Origin: Paralithodes platypus
Lineage: Eukaryota > Arthropoda > Malacostraca > Decapoda > Lithodidae
Assembly: GCA_032716605.1 (NCBI GenBank)
Contig: CM064560.1
Span: 13,352,040 to 13,416,039, forward strand
DNA length: 64,000 bases
Direction: 5' to 3'
In this document: positions 42,965 through 51,662 of the stretch, one piece after another
Numbering within the stretch: the first letter of the stretch is position 1
Layout: each line of letters begins with the position of its first letter
The notes under the pieces: model-generated
What the model was told of the DNA's origin: nothing
The model's database searches: none
The model's input: the letters and a program-made list of their open reading frames with translations, nothing else
Position numbers and translations under genes: made by a program

Positions 42965-43320
42965 TATAGGTTTGACTCCTGTAAGGAGATAAAGAAAACC
43001 TAATATTTAGTAGTGGCCCCGTAATCATTGACGAACATGCCTATTACATAAGGCATCCTCTTCAAACACTAATCCGCCGTAGTTTGAATCTACCGCGCAG
43101 AGCATTTAAAAACTGAGGAGCCTTCATCATGAGCGCACGCGACCTCACTCATGGCTTCAGTCATTATGAATTGGGTTCTCACTACGAAAAAACTTCGTAA
43201 AAAATAAAAACAAAAAGAAAATAAGAATAACTATCCAATAAGCTTTCCATCATATCGTGGATGTACTTGTGTGGATTTCTGACCAGACGCTGAATCAGGC
43301 GTCATTCCTCCTTCACTGAC
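42965..43320 (-). repeat. DIRS-B right inverted repeat with terminal extension
   Basis: The outermost segment TATAGGTTTGACTCCTGTAA leads to ATATTTAGTAGTGGCCCC and then about 290 bp that is the inverse of 51380-51655, including CCAGACGCTGAATCAGGCG. Confidence 0.9.
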
Positions 43321-43386
43321 ATATCAAGTAAACCAAAATCCTTAATACATCAACGAATGGGAAGGGGACGGTCGGGAGGGCCCCAG

Positions 43387-43493
43387 TCGTCAATGATTAC
43401 GGGGCCACTACTAAATATTAGGTTTTCTTTATCTCCTTACAGGAGTCAAACCTATAATTTATTAGTGGCCCCTCCATCATTGACGAACATGCC
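43387..43493 (-). repeat. DIRS-B internal complementary region
   Basis: This stretch is the complement of the right outer end (GGGGCCACTACTAAATATTA through TCAAACCTATA) fused to the left outer end (AATTTATTAGTGGCCCCTCC to GAACATGCC). In DIRS elements such a region templates the joining of the two ends into a circle. Confidence 0.9.
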
Positions 43494-44054
43494 TGATATC
43501 TAAGACTGGAGGGGGACATTCGTAATCATATCATAACTCTAGAAAAGCAGATAATAAAAACAACCACATAGTATTCTTACTTTTGAAAAATGTATTTAAT
43601 ACGGCGTAGGCCGGAAATATACAAGAAAAAGGGGTTCAGGCAGGTGCGTGCTTCAAAGAAGCCTGCCCGACAAAAATAGGTAACCCTGAAGATTCTGAAC
43701 ACAGATCTGTAGTTACAAAAGGCACCCCACTCAACGAGTGGTGACAAAAATAATAAGTTATAAGTTTATATGTGCACATCATAAACCCCAAAATACATGT
43801 GGAGATCAATTGCTAATGAACTCCATTGAACTAATGTTACATTGCTTTCGCAGCTAAAACTACTATAACAACACCGTTGTTTTGTACTAAACTTTGTACT
43901 AGCACAAATTCTCGCAGAGAAATTTTCATATCACATTTTAACCTTAAATTGTATCACAGCTCTCATACTCCGGCGGGGTCTAGGGTGTCCTATGTCAATT
44001 GACTGCACCCCCCCCCCCTTCCGTGAAAATAAACATAAGTGACTGCAGGGCCAC
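43494..44054 (-). other. DIRS-B 3' untranslated region
   Basis: This non-coding sequence lies between the recombinase stop and the complementary region. It is matched on the plus strand by DIRS-C at 57695-58385 (for example ATAACTCTAGAAAAGCAGAT and the CATAGTATTCTTACTTTT block in complement). Confidence 0.8.
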
Positions 44055-46862
44055 CTAGACCCTCTGCCTTAAAGCTATACATGGTAAGGAAGGTTTGTCT
44101 AGAGCAACTGACAAGTATCTAGAGAGAAACGTATGATTAGACGCCCACAACTGTGTGGACGCAATATCTTCAACTGAAAAGTTTTTCAGGAAACGTAAAG
44201 AGGCCGCCCACTTGCGTAAATCGTGGGCCCTACCCACAACGCCGGGATTACTCTCTTTAATGACTTCTACCAGAAGAGAGGCTAATCGCCGTTTAAGTAA
44301 GCGTTTACCCGTACTCGCTACCCATAAAGCACCTTGGGGGTTATGAGGAGCTATTCTCAAATATTTGGTTAGAGCTTGCACTGGACATAAATTATGATGC
44401 ACCTTTCCCCTTTTTAACGCCGGCACCGTGAACTCAGAAAACACGTGTGCACTATGCTCATTCTTGGCTACAAACGCCGGGGAGGGTGCAATGGAAATTG
44501 AATCATTAAGTCTACCAAACCTAAGACAATTAGGTGTGTTGCTCATCGCCGCCAGCTCAGACACTCTGTTTCCGGTGGCCAAAGCCAAAAGGAAAACTGC
44601 CTTCTTTAAGATTAAAGCAAAGTCTGCAGTATTTTGATACAGACGAGAATGAAGTAAAGACAAAGCTTTGTCCAGAGACCAAGTAGGCATGAGCTGACGG
44701 GGAGGTGGGCGGAGTTTAAAACACGCTCTCATAAATCCTGTTTCCTCCGCCACCGGTATGGATAGACCTGTAAGGTCGAAAAAGGGCACTCTAATCGCAG
44801 TTAAGTGATTCTTCAAAGTAACCACAGATAAACGTTTCTGCTCAAACAGATAGTTCAAGTAATTAAAAACCAATGCCACTGAGGGTACAGTTTGTTCCGT
44901 TCTAACAATCCAAGAAGTAAAAGCTTTCCAATGAGATTGATATTGTCGCTTAGTAGACTGAGTATATTGATTGAGCAATTTATTGGTCACATCCCTACCG
45001 TATGGTGCTAGCCACTTGGCCTCCTGAATGTCCATAATGCAAAAGTCAGCGAGGTCTCTAGGTTGCCAATCGTGTCTAAGTGGAAGTACCCGACCGGGAG
45101 CGATACCGGGTCCGGGCACCACATTATTAATTGCTGGTACCACACCTGCGCCGGCCACAGGGGCGCGATTAGCGAGACTAAGCCTCGATAAACTCGTAGT
45201 TTGTTCACTACGTGGCACATTAGTGACGCATCTGGCGGCGGAAACAGATAGATGGAGCTCCATCTGTTCCAGTCTGTCACTAGGGCGTCTGGCCCCCCTG
45301 CCGGCGTTATCGCCCGGCGGGTGAGGTATAGAGGGAGCTTGTGAGTCTCCTCGGACGCAAAAAGATCCACTTGTGGATGGGAGAGCTCCGCAATCATTAG
45401 GTCGAAAATGGGTTGCTTGAGCTCCCATTCTACTGTCGTGCTCTGTCTCCGGGACAGAGCGTCTGCCCAGACGTTCGCTACGCCTGGGAGATAAGATGCG
45501 TGAAGATAAATATCTAGACTGCTGGCTAGAACAAAAATCTCTTCCGACACGAGTAGCAACTTCCTTGACCTCGTTGACCCTTGTTTCTGAATACAGTGAA
45601 CTGCATTCAGATTGTCCATTCTGAAGGCCACTGACTTGCCCCGTAACGCCGGGCCGTGAGCCTGAAGGAAATACAAGGGGACTAGTAACTCTTTGACATT
45701 TATGTGAGAGATTTCTAAGTGGGACCAAAGTCCCTGACCCTGGTGCCCCTGATTTGACTGAAATCCCCACCCTATGGTGCCTGACGCATCCGTGTCTACC
45801 CATACCGTTGGAGGAGGAGAGGTCCATGACATGATTGAGTGCAATGTTTCCCTCTTCGCCCAGACCGCTAGTAAGGTGTGGATTAATTTTGGTATGGGCC
45901 ATAATTTTCCCGCCGGTAAGAGTGGGAAATATTTGTTGCCTTCCAATATTAATCGTTTTACTTTCAACCGGCCCAACTTGACAGTTAGCTGAATCCAGTT
46001 GAGAGAGCCGACCAGAGACTCCCAGACTCTTCGTGTCGTAGTCAGACTGTGAAGAAACCTGAACAGTTTCCTGCGAAACCTGTTGCGATTGTCCACACTC
46101 TGACTCAGAGTGAGAGCGGCGGTGTCCCAGACCAGCCCTATCCACTGAATTACTCTTGAGGGAACAAGGTTTGACTTTACCAGATTTACCTTGAAGCCTA
46201 GAGTTTTGACATGATTTAAAATGATATTGACATGTTTTATGCATAATTGTTGTGTCTCTGCCACCACCAGCCAGTCGTCTAGATACCACAACACTCTGAT
46301 TCCCTGTTTTAACAACGGCATCAGGGCTTGCCGGACTAGTTTCGTGAATAGTCGAGGTGCTAGGTTCAAACCGAACGGCATCCTCTGAAAAACAAAATTT
46401 TGGTGCCTGATCCTCAAGGCCAGAAACCTTTGAAATCTTTTGTTGACCGACACGTGCCAATAGGCGTCTGTCAGGTCTAGGGAACACATCCAGCCTCCCG
46501 GCGGAAGTGTTAGCCTGATTTGATGAACTGTTAACATTCTGAAAGACTCGTTGTAAATGTGAAGATTCAGATAAGACAGGTCTACGACCGGCCTCATCTG
46601 AACACTGTCCCGTTTGGGAACCAAAAACAGTTTTGACGTGAATACAGGGTAATCTGGAGGGACCGGGATGATGACATTCTTGGCAATCATCTCCTGGACC
46701 AGCAACTCCACCTCTAATGAAACACAATTTGCCGTTGTCGGCTGACGTAAGCGAGGTCGCCGGAGCCACTGCCAAGTGATGCCTTTGCGTGCCACCATCC
46801 GTGCCCAGGTTTTTAACGGCCATGCTTGGTGACACGTTCGGAACGACCCAGTTAGCAGACAA
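44055..46862 (-). CDS. DIRS-B tyrosine recombinase (C-terminal about 326 codons of a long frame)
   Basis: The recombinase proper starts around the Met at 45035 (MDIQEAKWLAPYG). An N-terminal SAM-like DNA-binding part follows (STKRQYQSHWKAF), then the catalytic ATGNRVSELAAM with the first Arg. The HDLRKW box (His and second Arg) comes next, and FLSRYLSV with the nucleophilic Tyr, ending in ALRQRV. Such enzymes integrate circular DIRS cDNA. The same frame stays open about 600 codons upstream to 46862, where it overlaps RT-RNase H in another frame. The upstream part has no recognisable domain. How the recombinase is translated (internal start, frameshift or splicing) is not evident. Confidence 0.88.
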   Translation of the reverse strand: MSANWVVPNVSPSMAVKNLGTDGGTQRHHLAVAPATSLTSADNGKLCFIRGGVAGPGDDCQECHHPGPSRLPCIHVKTVFGSQTGQCSDEAGRRPVLSESSHLQRVFQNVNSSSNQANTSAGRLDVFPRPDRRLLARVGQQKISKVSGLEDQAPKFCFSEDAVRFEPSTSTIHETSPASPDAVVKTGNQSVVVSRRLAGGGRDTTIMHKTCQYHFKSCQNSRLQGKSGKVKPCSLKSNSVDRAGLGHRRSHSESECGQSQQVSQETVQVSSQSDYDTKSLGVSGRLSQLDSANCQVGPVESKTINIGRQQIFPTLTGGKIMAHTKINPHLTSGLGEEGNIALNHVMDLSSSNGMGRHGCVRHHRVGISVKSGAPGSGTLVPLRNLSHKCQRVTSPLVFPSGSRPGVTGQVSGLQNGQSECSSLYSETRVNEVKEVATRVGRDFCSSQQSRYLSSRILSPRRSERLGRRSVPETEHDSRMGAQATHFRPNDCGALPSTSGSFCVRGDSQAPSIPHPPGDNAGRGARRPSDRLEQMELHLSVSAARCVTNVPRSEQTTSLSRLSLANRAPVAGAGVVPAINNVVPGPGIAPGRVLPLRHDWQPRDLADFCIMDIQEAKWLAPYGRDVTNKLLNQYTQSTKRQYQSHWKAFTSWIVRTEQTVPSVALVFNYLNYLFEQKRLSVVTLKNHLTAIRVPFFDLTGLSIPVAEETGFMRACFKLRPPPRQLMPTWSLDKALSLLHSRLYQNTADFALILKKAVFLLALATGNRVSELAAMSNTPNCLRFGRLNDSISIAPSPAFVAKNEHSAHVFSEFTVPALKRGKVHHNLCPVQALTKYLRIAPHNPQGALWVASTGKRLLKRRLASLLVEVIKESNPGVVGRAHDLRKWAASLRFLKNFSVEDIASTQLWASNHTFLSRYLSVALDKPSLPCIALRQRV

Positions 46863-46912
46863 GGGTTCGCCGGCTGTACTTCCCTCGGTTCCTCCGGCTC
46901 TAAGATAGGCAC
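45008..46912 (-). CDS. DIRS-B reverse transcriptase, RNase H and methyltransferase-like region
   Basis: The product has 634 residues. RT motifs are FLVPKRDSVQMRPVVDLSYL (about 96-115), SLDLTDAYWHV, MPFGLNLAPRLF and YLDDW at about 210-214. RNase H shows VWVDTDASG at about 370, INVKELL, FRMDNLNAVHC and NVWADALSR, all with their acidic residues. Residues about 500-560 (HPQVDLFAS, DALVTDWNRW, YLFPPP) resemble the Dam-like methyltransferase region described in DIRS elements, though this assignment is less sure. The first Met lies 17 bases after the ORF1 stop. The frame is intact and appears functional. Confidence 0.92.
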   Translation of the reverse strand: MPILEPEEPREVQPANPCLLTGSFRTCHQAWPLKTWARMVARKGITWQWLRRPRLRQPTTANCVSLEVELLVQEMIAKNVIIPVPPDYPVFTSKLFLVPKRDSVQMRPVVDLSYLNLHIYNESFRMLTVHQIRLTLPPGGWMCSLDLTDAYWHVSVNKRFQRFLALRIRHQNFVFQRMPFGLNLAPRLFTKLVRQALMPLLKQGIRVLWYLDDWLVVAETQQLCIKHVNIILNHVKTLGFKVNLVKSNLVPSRVIQWIGLVWDTAALTLSQSVDNRNRFRRKLFRFLHSLTTTRRVWESLVGSLNWIQLTVKLGRLKVKRLILEGNKYFPLLPAGKLWPIPKLIHTLLAVWAKRETLHSIMSWTSPPPTVWVDTDASGTIGWGFQSNQGHQGQGLWSHLEISHINVKELLVPLYFLQAHGPALRGKSVAFRMDNLNAVHCIQKQGSTRSRKLLLVSEEIFVLASSLDIYLHASYLPGVANVWADALSRRQSTTVEWELKQPIFDLMIAELSHPQVDLFASEETHKLPLYLTRRAITPAGGPDALVTDWNRWSSIYLFPPPDASLMCHVVNKLRVYRGLVSLIAPLWPAQVWYQQLIMWCPDPVSLPVGYFHLDTIGNLETSLTFALWTFRRPSG

Positions 46913-46929
46913 TGGGAGTGAGAAAGACT

Positions 46930-49548
46930 TTAGTTTTTTGATGGTGGGTTTGGTGGTGTTGGACGCTTCGCCGGCTGGCTGGTGTGGGCCGAAGACTGGC
47001 CCTGCCCCGGCTTATACTGGCCGCGTCCCCTCTGTCCTGAAAACCCTCTCTGTCTATGCCTGAACTGACCCAGGGGGGATTGGGAGGACTTAGGCGGAAG
47101 AAACGGCTTAGAACCCCCTGGCTGAGCTTTAGTAGGAGGCTTAGGTTTGGGGAAGTTAAATGCGGGTTTCTTAGCCTGTGCGGGACTGTGCTTCACGGCC
47201 TGTGCCATGTTAAACACTGTTCGCCATACATCAGGGGACATTAAAGAAGGAGTAAGTACTGGGGACATTACCACCTGGTTAGCAATGCGATCAGGCAGCT
47301 TGCGAACTAATGACATCCTAAGATCCTGTCGTGCTCGCACCGCCTCAAGTAAGGCTGTGCGTATGTCACCTAAGGATTGAATCGACGACTGAAGAATCAG
47401 ACGCCGGGATAACTCAACTGATCTTCGAGCATCCGCGTCTGCGATTGCCTGAGTAGACCTGAGTAAAGACTTAGCCACCTGTTGAGAAACTATGTACTGT
47501 GAAAACAGGCGGAAAGCTTTTCCCCTTAGCCTAAATTCTCTGTCTAGGTGAGAAGGGGTAGGGGTAGTGAATGGTTCCTTTAGTTCACAAAGATTAATCT
47601 TAGGGGCAGCTAGAAAAGAAAATAAAGCTGACGGAACTCCGCCGGCAGAACCTACCGGCATGGAGAACCATGAATGTGTATCCTGAGGGATCTGGTGGGA
47701 AGATTTAGAAGTGAAAGTGGTTGCAAAGTTTTGAGCCTCTACCTCCCAATCCACCCAAGGTCCTGGTCCCAACTGTCCCACCTTCAACACTGGATTAGCT
47801 GTCTCGTCTGTGACGGTCTGTAAATCTAGTTCAGGAGTAAGAGCCGACAGAGCCTTAATATCATTAAACCCATCCAGCTTAGACCAGTCTGAAAAAAGTT
47901 TTGAAGCTGAGGCAGGGGGTAAAGCAGGCTTAGATGCATAAACAAAATAATCCTGATGATAATAACTAGGTATAGCCTTGATATTTACGTCCAAAACATT
48001 ACCCAAGGCATCCAATGCCCTTAATTTCTTAGACTTATTTCCCTGGATAAACCACTCACGTGGTACCGGGAGTTCCCCTGACAAGGTAGGCTGGGCAAGC
48101 TCTGGCTTAGAGGGGTTCAAAGGGACCCATGACTCGACTGGCCCATAAAGTAGGGGCATAGCTACCTTTCTAAGAGGCGCTTTGTCTAGAGGGGGTGGAT
48201 TAACATCCGTAATGACCCTGACATTTGACGTAGTGAATGCCGCCGTAGCTGGCTTAGAGCTCCCTGCCGGTGACAGAGTAGGAGGGTTAGGAATCTTAGA
48301 TAAATCGATTGACGTTATCAGAGGCCGTACCGCAGAACTTGTCAAGGGAGCCCCCAAGTCCATTGTGGGGTTTTCTCGTTGTTGATTAAAGAATTTTGAT
48401 AGAGCATGAGTAAGTAACCCATCAATTTCTTGTGCTGTAACAAACTGGTTAGATGCAGAACTTTCAGGTGAATCAGTATTATCATGGGCGGCGTCCAGGC
48501 CTGAGCCTGACCCTTGTCCCTCCCTATCTGAAATTAATGACACTTCATCTTGTTCCTCCCGATCCTCCTGAGAAGACCCCGCCGAGGCAGGGGCACCTTG
48601 TTTCCAAGATAAATCAGGGATAGAGGATGGGGTCGCCGCGTCCCTGTGGACATCGGCTACTGTGTGACTCGTATGAGTCGGACGTGGATGGTCAGACCCT
48701 GGCTGAGCAAACCGCCAAACACCGAGGCTCTGGCCTACGCTCTCTTGAGAGTCTGAAACATTCTCAATTATTGAATTTCCTGAACTTTCCGTTTCTAGGG
48801 TTAAAATATCAATAGGTAAATCTTGTTTAGGGACAGGCGCTTCACTATACTCTGAGGCTGTAACAGAAACATTTTCAGGTGTAGAGGTACGATGAGATGC
48901 ACTAGACTTAGTAGAATGTCGAGAGGACTTCTTATGGGAATCCTTTTTGGAGGATTTGTGGCTACGGTGTGACCGCGAACTAGACCTAGATTTGGAAGAA
49001 TCACCACCATGGCCACTGGGGGAAGCTTCAGTCTTACACTTCTTACTAGCCGGGGAAGAGGCCCGACTTGAAGACCGCTGTCTGAGGGGTGACCTTGACC
49101 TCGATCTCGCCTGCGACGAGGAGGTGGCTGCCGGGGGAGTAGGCTCTCTCGGGCGTTTAAACGTATCCACAGACGATACAGAACCCTGGCTAGTCTCTGT
49201 CGGCTTAAAACCCGTTACTCTAGAGGTACGTTTAGGGGGAGGGTGCTCTGACAGCAACTTATCCCAAAGTGGGACGTTGTCACATTGAAGTGACTTATGT
49301 GCGACAATGGTAGTGTAGGCCGACATTTGTTGACTGACCTCTCTCAACGCTACCGCCGCGGTCTTGTCATTGTCACATAGGACTTTATTGGCTAATTGGG
49401 AGCAAAAGGAACAATTAAGTGTAACCCAGAGACCCCTTGAACGGTCTAGACATCTAACACACCTTATGCAAAGGGTATGCGCAAAAATTGGGATACCCGC
49501 GCAAGTAGGGGTAATGCACAGGGCAAAAACTGGGGCCACATTAGCCAT
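46930..49548 (-). CDS. DIRS-B ORF1, gag-like protein of 872 residues
   Basis: The start MANVAPVFALCITP is supported by the same start in the array units and by its position about 61 bases after the candidate acceptor. Residues 10-60 hold a Cys cluster (CIRCVRCLDR, then CSFCSQL), likely metal-binding. Residues about 130-240 are Ser/Arg/Lys-rich (RSRSRSPLRQRSSSR), suiting RNA binding or nuclear targeting. The middle is acidic and Ser-rich. The C-terminal third has the block GPGPWVDWEVEAQNFA, then GGVPSALFSFLAAP and RTALLEAVRARQDLR, conserved in DIRS-A2 and DIRS-D. The tail is basic and Gly/Arg/Gln-rich (RGRGQYKPGQGQ). A packaging role is inferred by analogy. Confidence 0.85.
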   Translation of the reverse strand: MANVAPVFALCITPTCAGIPIFAHTLCIRCVRCLDRSRGLWVTLNCSFCSQLANKVLCDNDKTAAVALREVSQQMSAYTTIVAHKSLQCDNVPLWDKLLSEHPPPKRTSRVTGFKPTETSQGSVSSVDTFKRPREPTPPAATSSSQARSRSRSPLRQRSSSRASSPASKKCKTEASPSGHGGDSSKSRSSSRSHRSHKSSKKDSHKKSSRHSTKSSASHRTSTPENVSVTASEYSEAPVPKQDLPIDILTLETESSGNSIIENVSDSQESVGQSLGVWRFAQPGSDHPRPTHTSHTVADVHRDAATPSSIPDLSWKQGAPASAGSSQEDREEQDEVSLISDREGQGSGSGLDAAHDNTDSPESSASNQFVTAQEIDGLLTHALSKFFNQQRENPTMDLGAPLTSSAVRPLITSIDLSKIPNPPTLSPAGSSKPATAAFTTSNVRVITDVNPPPLDKAPLRKVAMPLLYGPVESWVPLNPSKPELAQPTLSGELPVPREWFIQGNKSKKLRALDALGNVLDVNIKAIPSYYHQDYFVYASKPALPPASASKLFSDWSKLDGFNDIKALSALTPELDLQTVTDETANPVLKVGQLGPGPWVDWEVEAQNFATTFTSKSSHQIPQDTHSWFSMPVGSAGGVPSALFSFLAAPKINLCELKEPFTTPTPSHLDREFRLRGKAFRLFSQYIVSQQVAKSLLRSTQAIADADARRSVELSRRLILQSSIQSLGDIRTALLEAVRARQDLRMSLVRKLPDRIANQVVMSPVLTPSLMSPDVWRTVFNMAQAVKHSPAQAKKPAFNFPKPKPPTKAQPGGSKPFLPPKSSQSPLGQFRHRQRGFSGQRGRGQYKPGQGQSSAHTSQPAKRPTPPNPPSKN

Positions 49549-49608
49549 GACAGAGACTGGTGTGAGGAAACTACCGCCGGGTCTGTATTGGTCCGCCGGA
49601 GCTCAGCT

Positions 49609-51282
49609 CTGGAAAAATAAAGAAAAATTTCCAGGAATTAATGCTCATAAGGTTAACCCACGTGTTCGCATACAAGTGTTAATAACCCGCCGGGTAACGG
49701 GATGCAAAGACACAGCTAACACATCTCGCTACGCGGGGGGGTGTAAAGAGGCTAAACAAATCTTCTTAGCTAAAGAACATGAAGAATACCCTCTGATATA
49801 ATGGTCCAGTATGGCACTTATAGTCTGTAGGAGGTGGTGACTGTCTCAAGATTCAATTTTGTAACAAAGCCCCCCCTCATAAAGACGCCGGCCCTTGAAA
49901 TATTTTAGTAGAATAGCCCAGGGCAGGAATATACGAGATCTGATTTTTTAACGAATTGTCCCAAACGATCGTCGTAAAAATAGAAGGCGGCGATACTGAA
50001 AGTATCACCCAATTAAGGTTAATCGAAATTGAATTTGTTTATAAATTCCTTAGTTCCTCCACTTAGGGGCACCCGCCGGGTGTGGGAATCGATTTGGTTA
50101 AACCTCACTGATCCTTCAATTGCCGTAAGAGTAAAGGCAGCGATACACAGAGTATCACTCAAATGGATTGGTTAACTATATGAGACCTAAGTCGTTTTAT
50201 CCCACCCTGCTCAGGTGCACCCGCCGGGTGAGAAGTCTAAAAGTTAACCCCACAAGTTCCTGACCCCACTTCTTTGTAAAAGATCGCCGGGGAGGAACGC
50301 CTAAACAACAGCTAGGTTTTCCATGTGGTTGTCGTAAACCAGGTAGAAAAACCTATAAAAAAAACGAGTGTTCTCAAGAACGTCGTTTCTTTATATATAT
50401 CTAAATATATATGTAAGGATGGGTACAGCCATCCCGCCAGGAATTTAAAGGAGGCCTGAAACCAGGCACCCACAGAGACGCAGTCCTGGAGAGCCACAGA
50501 CACCTCCCCACGCCGGGGAACCAGCCAGAGTTAAAAACCACGTGTGGCCCAACACTGCTCATCGGTCAGGATTTTTCATGGTGAAACCGAGAAAAAAACC
50601 CGCCGGAAGGCAAACCCCACCCTGAACAGACACCATCTGAACAATACGACACGAGGAGAGACACGCACGACTAACCAAGGTCACAACATAATCCGTGGAA
50701 TTAGCCAATACACAACTAAACCAGGAAACAAATATAGTCCGAGGAATTAGCCAATACACAACTAAAACCCGGATACACATGACACAGTAGGGCATATTTA
50801 TAAAATAAATAATAACACTAGACATGTGGCAAAGCTACGAGCGGCTGGCTAGGCCTAGGTAGACGGCATGAAAATAGTTGAAATATAAACACACACTGGA
50901 ATATCACAACAGGAACCACCGCCAACACACCACCGAAGCGATAACTTCCCACCCCGGGAAGCCTGACACGGACCCAGAAAAAACTTCACTAAGTGAAGAA
51001 AAATACGCTGGGAACGTCAGCAAACACACAGCTTACCTCATCAGAAGGATAAAAGGCAGCAATAATTAACGCGTAATGAAAGCCGCCTGCATCACCAACT
51101 AACACAACTGTGAAAAGTTCACGTGTCCACAACAGGACCACGAGGGTACATCCGAAATAGATGCCCCATACATACGACCCAAAATACACTGCACTGCGGG
51201 CAACCAGCCCAGGACACTCCTGCTACGCCTATCCTAACCTTACTCGATACATCCTAGAGTAAACAAATGAGAAAAAACTCAC
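49609..51282 (-). promoter_or_regulatory. Candidate leader intron of DIRS-B with hairpin modules
   Basis: On the minus strand a donor-like CCCTAGTGAGTTTTTTCTCA (GT at 51281-51282) and an acceptor-like TTTCTTTATTTTTCCAG (AG at 49609-49610) bracket 1.67 kb. The two hairpin modules of about 150 bp lie at 49985-50280. The interval up to ORF1 has no long conserved frame. The same layout in DIRS-A2 and DIRS-C supports a conserved leader. Confidence 0.5.
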
Positions 51283-51399
51283 TAGGGACGCAACGAATGC
51301 GGAACCAGCGGAGCCTGAAAGGTACGTCCGGGCAGGCTGAGCGCAGAGCAAAGAAGGAGGAATGACGCCTGATTCAGCGTCTGGTCAGAAATCCACACA

Positions 51400-51662
51400 A
51401 GTACATCCACGATATGATGGAAAGCTTATTGGATAGTTATTCTTATTTTCTTTTTGTTTTTATTTTTTACGAAGTTTTTTCGTAGTGAGAACCCAATTCA
51501 TAATGACTGAAGCCATGAGTGAGGTCGCGTGCGCTCATGATGAAGGCTCCTCAGTTTTTAAATGCTCTGCGCGGTAGATTCAAACTACGGCGGATTAGTG
51601 TTTGAAGAGGATGCCTTATGTAATAGGCATGTTCGTCAATGATGGAGGGGCCACTAATAAAT
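51400..51662 (-). repeat. DIRS-B left inverted terminal repeat
   Basis: This is the inverse of 43005-43270. The outer edge reads CCACTAATAAAT and meets flanking AATTGATTG at 51663. Confidence 0.9.

Larger units (their letters stand above)
42965..51662 (-). mobile_element. DIRS-B: structurally complete DIRS retrotransposon
   Basis: The element is about 8.7 kb. In sense (minus) order it has a left inverted repeat (51400-51662), a leader, ORF1, RT-RNase H, an overlapping tyrosine recombinase, a 3' UTR, an internal complementary region (43387-43493) and a right inverted repeat with terminal extension (42965-43320). Flanks GCCAAAC (left) and AATTGATTG (right) are contiguous in the empty array sites near 53609 and 55728, so no target duplication was made. 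That is characteristic of DIRS integration through circular DNA and recombinase. All main frames are open. Confidence 0.92.
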
